Source: Nemertoderma westbladi (taxonomy: Eukaryota > Xenacoelomorpha > Nemertodermatida > Nemertodermatidae). Taken from it: 58,581 nt of DNA. A program made the translations under genes and the position numbers. Where the stretch lies: positions 1 through 58,581 of the forward strand of contig JAUCBJ010008588.1 of NCBI GenBank assembly GCA_032718475.1, written 5' to 3'. The notes under the pieces were generated by a model. The model ran no database searches, was not told the DNA's origin, and worked only from the letters and a program-made list of their open reading frames with translations. Of the stretch, positions 55,901-58,581 are shown piece by piece (within the stretch, counting starts at the first letter, position 1; the number at the start of each line of letters is the position of its first letter).

Positions 55901-58581
55901 ATACATCGTCCACACCACTAGGATAAATCGTCCACACAACTAGGATACATCGTCCACCTACACCACTAGGATTCATCGTCCTCAGCACTACGATACATCG
56001 TCCACACCACTAGGATACATCGTCCACACCACTACGATACACCGTCCACACCACTAGGATACATCGTCCACCTACACCACTAGGATACATCGTCCACACC
56101 ACTAGGATACTTCGCCACACCACTACGATATATCGTCCACCCACACCACTAGGATATATCGTCCACACCACTAGGATACATCGTCCACCCACACCACTAG
56201 GATATATCGTCCACACCACTAGGATAAATCGTCCACACCACTAGGATACATCGTCCACCTACACCACTAGGATTCATCGTCCTCAGCACTACGATACATC
56301 GTCCACCCACACCACTAGGATACATCGTCCACACCACTAGGATACATCGTCCACCTACACCACTAGGATACATCGCCAACACCACTAGGATACATCGTCC
56401 ACACCACTAGGATACATCATCCACACAACTAGGATACATCGTCCACACCACTAGGATACATCGTCCACACCACTACGATACATCGTCCACCCACACCACT
56501 AGGATATATCGTCCACACCACTACGATACATCGTCCACACCACTACGATACACCGTCCACACCACTAGGATACATCGTCCACCTACACCACTAGGATACA
56601 TCGTCCACACCACTAGGATACATCGTCCACCCACACCACTAGGATATATCGTCCACACCACTACGATACATCGTCCACACCACTAGGATATATCGTCCAC
56701 ACCACTAGGATACATCGCCCACACCTCTAGGATATATCGTCCACCCACACCACTAGGATACATCGTCCACACCACTAGGATACATCGTCCACCTACACCA
56801 CTAGGATACATCGTCCACACCACTAGGATACATCGTCCACACCACTAGGATACATCGTCCACCCACACCACTAGGATATATCGTCCACCCACACCACTAG
56901 GATACATTGCCCACACCACTATGATATATCGTCCACACCACTACGATACATCATCCACACCACTAGGATACATCGTCCACACCACTAGGATACATCGTCC
57001 ACACCACTAGGATACATCGTCCACACCCCTAGGATATATCGCCCACACCACTACGATACATCGTCCACACCACTAGGATACATCGTCCACACCACTAGGA
57101 TACATCATCCACACAACTAGGATACATCGTCCACACCACTAGGATACATCGTCCACACCACTAAGATACATCGTCCACACCACTAGGATACATCGTCCAC
57201 ACCACTAGGATACATCGTCCACACCACTAGGATACATGGTCCACCCACACCACTAGGATATATCGTCCACACCACTACGATACAGCGTCCACCTACACCA
57301 CAAGGATTCATCGTCCACACCACTACGATACAACATCCACACCACAAGGATACATCGTCCACACCACTAGGATATATCGCCCACACCACTACGATACATC
57401 GTCCACACCACTAGGATACATCGTCCACACCACTAGGATACATCATCCACACAACTAGGATACATCGTCCACACCACTAGGATACATCGTCCACACCACT
57501 AGGATACATCGTCCACCCACACCACTAGGATATATCGTCCACACCACTACGATACATCGTCCACACCACTAGGATATATCGTCCACCTACACCACTAGGA
57601 TACATCGTCCACACCACTAGGATACATCGTCCACCCACACCACTAGGATATATCGTCCACACCACTACGATACATCGTCCACACCACTACGATACACCGT
57701 CCACACCACTAGGATACATCGTCCACCTACACCACTAGGATACATCGTCCACACCACTAGGATACATCGTCCACCCACACCACTAGGATATATCGTCCAC
57801 ACCACTACGATACATCGTCCACACCACTAGGATATATCGTCCACACCACTAGGATACATCGCCCACACCTCTAGGATATATCGTCCACCCACACCACTAG
57901 GATACATCGTCCACACCACTAGGATACATCGTCCACCTACACCACTAGGATACATCGTCCACACCACTAGGATACATCGTCCACACCACTAGGATACATC
58001 GTCCACCCACACCAATATGATATATCGTCCACACCACTACGATACATCATCCACACCACTAGGATACATCGTCCACACCACTAGGATACATCGTCCACAC
58101 CACTAGGATACATCGTCCACACCCCTAGGATATATCGCCCACACCACTACGATACATCGTCCACACCACTAGGATACATCGTCCACTCCACTAGGATACA
58201 TCATCCACACAACTAGGATACATCGTCCACACCACTAGGATACATCGTCCACACCACTAAGATACATCGTCCACACCACTAGGATACATCGTCCACACCA
58301 CTAGGATACATCGTCCACACCACTAGGATACATCGTCCACCCACACCACTAGGATATATCGTCCACACCACTACGATACAGCGTCCATCTACACCACAAG
58401 GATTCATCGTCCACACCACTACGATACAACATCCACACCACAAGGATACATCGTAAACACCACTAGGATATATCGCCCACACCACTACGATACATCGTCC
58501 ACACCACTAGGATACATCGTCCACACCACTAGGATACATCATCCACACAACTAGGATACATCGTCCACACCACTAGTGTAT
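40905..58581. repeat. 22/26-bp satellite, 17.7 kb, with 5.19-kb higher-order copies
   Basis: The basic unit is aggatacatcgtccacacca plus ct (22 bases). A 26-base form has cccacac or cctacac. Substitutions include acgatac, gatatatc and catcatcc. Rare signature strings (for example cacctctaggatacatcgcc at about 44975, 50165 and 55355, and cctcagcactacgatacatc) recur 5190-5193 bases apart, showing kilobase-scale duplication. Smaller duplications of 978 bp (43486 to 44464) and about 2.29 kb are nested. The array continues to the right edge. The minus-strand frames of about 68 codons (VVWTIYPSGVGGRCI) are repeat by-products. Confidence 0.97.

Noticed and set aside
42335-58485. Recurring minus-strand frames of 62-69 codons (VVWTIYPSGVGG...) in the right-hand satellite
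   Set aside because: Pure translation of 22/26-bp satellite units that repeats with the satellite; no independent coding evidence.
1-58581. tRNA, rRNA or snRNA genes
   Set aside because: I scanned by eye for tRNA A/B boxes and conserved rRNA words and saw none I could defend; a covariance-model scan would decide.

Overview
This is eukaryotic, and specifically animal, nuclear DNA. It is an AT-rich, very repeat-rich stretch holding most of one multi-exon gene on the + strand. I reassembled 18 exons between 6638 and 39890 by reading splice sites and checking codon phase at every join. The product is an orthologue of RGS22, a large multi-domain regulator-of-G-protein-signalling-like protein. Both gene ends are outside the window. 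The element mix (BEL/Pao, LINE remnants, hAT-like MITE, foldbacks) and divergence from vertebrate RGS22 suggest an invertebrate, probably marine, but I cannot name the species.

Layout. 1-2889 (minus) is the open 5' part of a BEL/Pao retrotransposon gag gene running off the left edge. 2890-6630 holds its leader or LTR-like sequence, tandem repeats and a scrap of reverse transcriptase. RGS22 exons 1-9 lie at 6638-16416 onward. The intron after exon 2 (7488-12684) has collected nested transposons: a LINE-like insertion inside a dispersed repeat, a 910-bp hAT-type MITE and a LINE 3' fragment. A 43-bp minisatellite of hairpin-forming units fills the intron after exon 5. Exon 9 runs without interruption into a 13-kb array of 51-bp units (17 codons). 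A 50-bp array follows and ends exactly at exon 10. Exons 11-12, a 56-bp array ending at exon 13, an intronless antisense STRAP-like WD40 gene at 34372-35379, a 1.5-kb foldback element and exons 14-18 come next. From about 40.9 kb to the right edge is one 17.7-kb satellite of 22/26-bp units, with 5.19-kb higher-order copies.

Most notable observation: tandem repeats in this gene repeatedly include its splice junctions. The 51-bp array starts at the 3' end of exon 9 in the reading frame, and six of its units carry a perfect CAG|GTAAGA donor, all in the same codon phase. That phase fits exon 10. The 50-bp array carries copies of the exon 10 acceptor. The 56-bp array carries about 33 copies of the exon 13 acceptor with a branch-point-like motif. 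A 60-bp duplication copies the end of exon 14 with its donor. If used, these would yield RGS22 proteins differing by whole 17-residue basic modules, plus a field of decoy acceptors. This is inference from sequence and needs RNA evidence.

Roughly 34 kb of the 58.6 kb is tandem repeat. Most long open frames there are by-products of repeat periods divisible by three. Comparisons with human RGS22 and STRAP are from memory, not from a search.
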